Shown here one piece after another: positions 4,913 to 6,824 of a stretch of DNA of 6,824 nucleotides (its first letter is position 1; the number at the start of each line of letters is the position of its first letter). The translations under genes and the position numbers were made by a program. Location of the stretch: assembly GCA_946183095.1 (NCBI GenBank), contig CAMHBE010000100.1:1-6824 (forward strand). The letters are read 5' to 3'. Source of the stretch: an uncultured Clostridia bacterium (GTDB taxonomy: Bacteria > Bacillota > Clostridia > Oscillospirales > Ruminococcaceae). The notes beneath the pieces are model-generated. The model was not told where the DNA came from. It ran no database searches and saw only the letters and a list, made by a program, of their open reading frames with translations.

Positions 4913-6824
4913 TTACTTTGAGCGGTGTCTGTGTCTGCGCTTGCCTTTTTTCAGGAGAGCGATGGAGAGTGCTGCTGCGGCGGGAATAGCTATGCCTGCT
5001 GCAATGCCGGTAGCGGGATTGGCGGGTCTGGAGGCGGGGCGGGGGGTGGTATCTATCGTCGCGGCGGCAGGGGTATTGTCGGGCACGCCGTCATCTATTT
5101 CTATAACGGGTTCGGCGGAGGTCATCCCATAGGGAGAATCTACCGTATCATCGAGCGGAGCGGCGGCATTTGCGGCTACTCCGTTAGCATAGATTATGCG
5201 TCCCGCTTCTCCGTCCTTACCGTCCTTGCCGTCTTTGCCGTCTTTACCGTCCTTGCCGTCGGCACCTCTGAGTGATGCGAGCCATTCCTGCTCGGTACCG
5301 GTAAATCCATATCTCACCGCGATATCGTAAGCGGATTCTCCTCTGCCGACTTCCTGTGCGACTCGGTTCACGATAGATGCGATAAAGCCGTCAACGCTGC
5401 CGTATTCGCGGACTGCCCAGTCGGAGAAACTCTCGGTGTTCTGCGCCGCTGTCTGTGTGGGTGCGGGGTAGGTCGCTGTTGTCTGCGGTACTGTTGGGGT
5501 CGTGGTGACGGACGCCGTTCTGAACGTATCGAGCCATGCTTTCTCGCCTTCCGTCATCTCATACTCGGACTTGCACGCGAGAGAGTAGGCTGTTACCGTT
5601 TTCAGCGATTCCACCCACTGCGAACCGGTAACTACCGCAAGTCCCGGATTGTACTTCACCGCAAGGTCATACGCGGTCATGGTACCCAGCGACATGAGCC
5701 ACTGCGCTTCCGTGACCGATGCCACCGAGGCATCTCTCCCTTTCAGTATGTCATAGACCCTGCCGGTATTCTGTATCAGCGGAGTGCTTTCCGTATAGTT
5801 TATCGTTCTGCCGGCACCCGTGAACAGTGTTGCAACTGATGTTATCTCGGTATCGGTCGTTGCGTCGGACATCAGATATGACACCTTTCTGTCATCCGAT
5901 ACCTTCGTGTCGTATTCGGAGATCATGTCTATTATCTGCGGCTTGCTGTAGCTCGTGCCGAGCTTCTCCGAGATCTTATCTACCAGCTTTGCGTATTTGG
6001 AAGCGGCTTCGGCGGACCAGCCGTCAAAGAAATATTTCGCTATCGGCACATACTGGTTCACTTCGGTCAGTTTTGCACCTATCTCCGCTTCAGCTTTCAT
6101 CTGTATATCTTCAAGAATGAAAGTGCGGAGCTGGCTTGTGGTGTAGTTGGACAGGTCATAGCCGAACTTATCGACGATATTCTTGTTAAGTGACTTGTCT
6201 ATCTCGGAAAGATCCGATAACCCTTTCATCACGGCGGATGCAAGGTCGCATCTGTTTACCAGCGCGCTTGCGGCATCTTCGGTGCTGTTGTAAAGATCAT
6301 TGATATACTTCGTTATCTGTTCCGCAGATATGAACTTTATGCCGAGGGTGGATTCGCCGTTCGCGTCAAGGCTGAACAGCTCCTTCTTTATCTCCTGCAC
6401 TTTATCATATATGTAACTTCCGAGTATCGTGAAGTTCTCAACATTCTCCTCATAAGCGAGCGATTCCTTCAGCAGTTTTGTGATGACTTCTTCGGATTCG
6501 CTTAAATTGTAATATTTCGTATCCACATCCTTACCGTCGTAAGAGGCAATGTAATACTGCTTGTTCTTCGAGGAAAACTCGAACGTCGCGTCATAGGATG
6601 CGTCTGCAATTATCTTTATTGTAGTTTCTTTCCCGGAGGAGTCCTTTGTGAATACACGGATCTGTTTATTCGCCGCTACTCCGCGTTCTTTCAGCATGGA
6701 AACGAACGTATCGCCGTTTATCCTGTATTTTACGGTGCCGATGTATGTGTCTATATCAAGGTCGGTGTTGCCCACTATGTTGGTGGGGCTTATCCTGATA
6801 TACGGGGTCTTTGGATCGGATATC
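4913..6824 (-). CDS. Sortase-anchored surface protein with 28-residue repeats and collagen-like tract (5' end beyond window)
   Basis: The frame is open from the TAA at 4913-4915 to the right edge, so the true start and any signal peptide lie outside. The GTG at 6775 is preceded by 16 open codons and has no visible ribosome site. Numbering from that GTG, residues 1-338 are mixed and mostly helical and I do not recognise them. Residues 339-366, 367-394 and 395-422 are three degenerate 28-residue repeats (.AY.LA.K......T..QW..SL), then a Thr/Pro linker (423-448), a spacer, a fourth repeat (SAYDIAVRYGFTGTEQEWLASL, numbered 481-502) and a collagen-like Gly-X-Y run of KDG units (504-525). A second Pro-rich linker leads to the sorting signal: NPATG (586-590), a hydrophobic segment and the basic tail KKGKRRHRHRSK. 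Sortase would link it to the wall. It probably acts as an adhesin or surface scaffold, which is an inference. Confidence 0.85.
   Translation of the reverse strand, partial: ISDPKTPYIRISPTNIVGNTDLDIDTYIGTVKYRINGDTFVSMLKERGVAANKQIRVFTKDSSGKETTIKIIADASYDATFEFSSKNKQYYIASYDGKDVDTKYYNLSESEEVITKLLKESLAYEENVENFTILGSYIYDKVQEIKKELFSLDANGESTLGIKFISAEQITKYINDLYNSTEDAASALVNRCDLASAVMKGLSDLSEIDKSLNKNIVDKFGYDLSNYTTSQLRTFILEDIQMKAEAEIGAKLTEVNQYVPIAKYFFDGWSAEAASKYAKLVDKISEKLGTSYSKPQIIDMISEYDTKVSDDRKVSYLMSDATTDTEITSVATLFTGAGRTINYTESTPLIQNTGRVYDILKGRDASVASVTEAQWLMSLGTMTAYDLAVKYNPGLAVVTGSQWVESLKTVTAYSLACKSEYEMTEGEKAWLDTFRTASVTTTPTVPQTTATYPAPTQTAAQNTESFSDWAVREYGSVDGFIASIVNRVAQEVGRGESAYDIAVRYGFTGTEQEWLASLRGADGKDGKDGKDGKDGKDGEAGRIIYANGVAANAAAPLDDTVDSPYGMTSAEPVIEIDDGVPDNTPAAATIDTTPRPASRPANPATGIAAGIAIPAAAALSIALLKKGKRRHRHRSK
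5212..5266 (-). repeat. 9-bp tandem repeat encoding collagen-like KDG units
   Basis: Near-identical 9-mers (GTCCTTGCC, GTCTTTGCC, GTCTTTACC on the + strand) run in tandem and encode five G-K-D units on the minus strand, flanked by GAD and GEA triplets. Unit number can change without a frameshift. Confidence 0.85.
5511..5763 (-). repeat. Three tandem degenerate 28-residue protein repeats
   Basis: In the surface protein the units RVYDILKG..., TAYDLAVKYNP... and TAYSLACKSEY... each end in a T..QW..SL-like helix (TEAQWLMSL, TGSQWVESL, TEGEKAWLDTF). A fourth unit (SAYDIAVRYGF...TEQEWLASL) lies about 60 residues later, directly before the collagen-like run. The same short module often precedes collagen-like runs in Firmicutes surface and phage proteins, from memory. 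Confidence 0.7.

Noticed and set aside
6773..6775. GTG as the start of the surface-protein gene
   Set aside because: The frame continues open for 16 codons to the edge, no ribosome site is visible, and a signal peptide is missing, so the start lies outside.

Overview
The window looks like a piece of a Gram-positive Clostridia genome, most likely a gut Oscillospiraceae/Ruminococcus-type bacterium. This is an inference. It rests on a ClpC-type (not ClpB-only) unfoldase, a surface protein with an NPATG sorting signal, LLH-type holin and NlpC/P60 endolysin genes, strong GGAGG ribosome sites and GC-rich dispersed hairpin repeats. No species can be fixed without a search.

Left block (1-1746, + strand): the end of a phage-type or phage-tail-like late module. 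It holds the 3' part of a BspA-type leucine-rich-repeat (LRR) protein with a C-terminal tail domain of the kind seen in Firmicutes phage structural proteins, then a one-pass holin of the LLH type, then an NlpC/P60 endolysin with a C-terminal SH3-like domain. The genes are tightly spaced (18 nt gap, then an ATGA overlap) and end at a strong hairpin terminator. No integrase or attachment site is visible.

Middle (1747-2138): a short gene on the minus strand, easily missed, encodes a 55-residue Cys/Asn/Gly-rich protein with one hydrophobic segment. It is divergent from clpC. Between them lies an AT-rich stretch with a promoter facing each way around an 18-bp perfect palindrome, a likely repressor operator that could control both genes. 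The clpC leader then becomes very GC-rich and carries the first copy (A) of a three-hairpin repeat.

clpC (2139-4514, +) is a complete two-AAA Hsp100 unfoldase with an N domain, a UVR-type middle domain and a ClpP-docking LGF loop. It stands alone here, without ctsR, mcsA or mcsB. It probably feeds unfolded or phospho-arginine-tagged proteins to ClpP.

Right block: 4515-4912 has no gene but holds an inverted repeat copy (C), a near-perfect 12-bp-stem bidirectional terminator, a second direct repeat copy (B) and a pyrimidine-rich tract. A minus-strand gene then runs off the right edge. It encodes a large secreted, sortase-anchored surface protein with four degenerate 28-residue repeats, a short collagen-like tract and Pro/Thr-rich linkers.

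The features most worth following up are the Cys-rich micro-protein and its shared operator with clpC, and the three-copy structured repeat whose second hairpin changes sequence but keeps its pairing in all copies.
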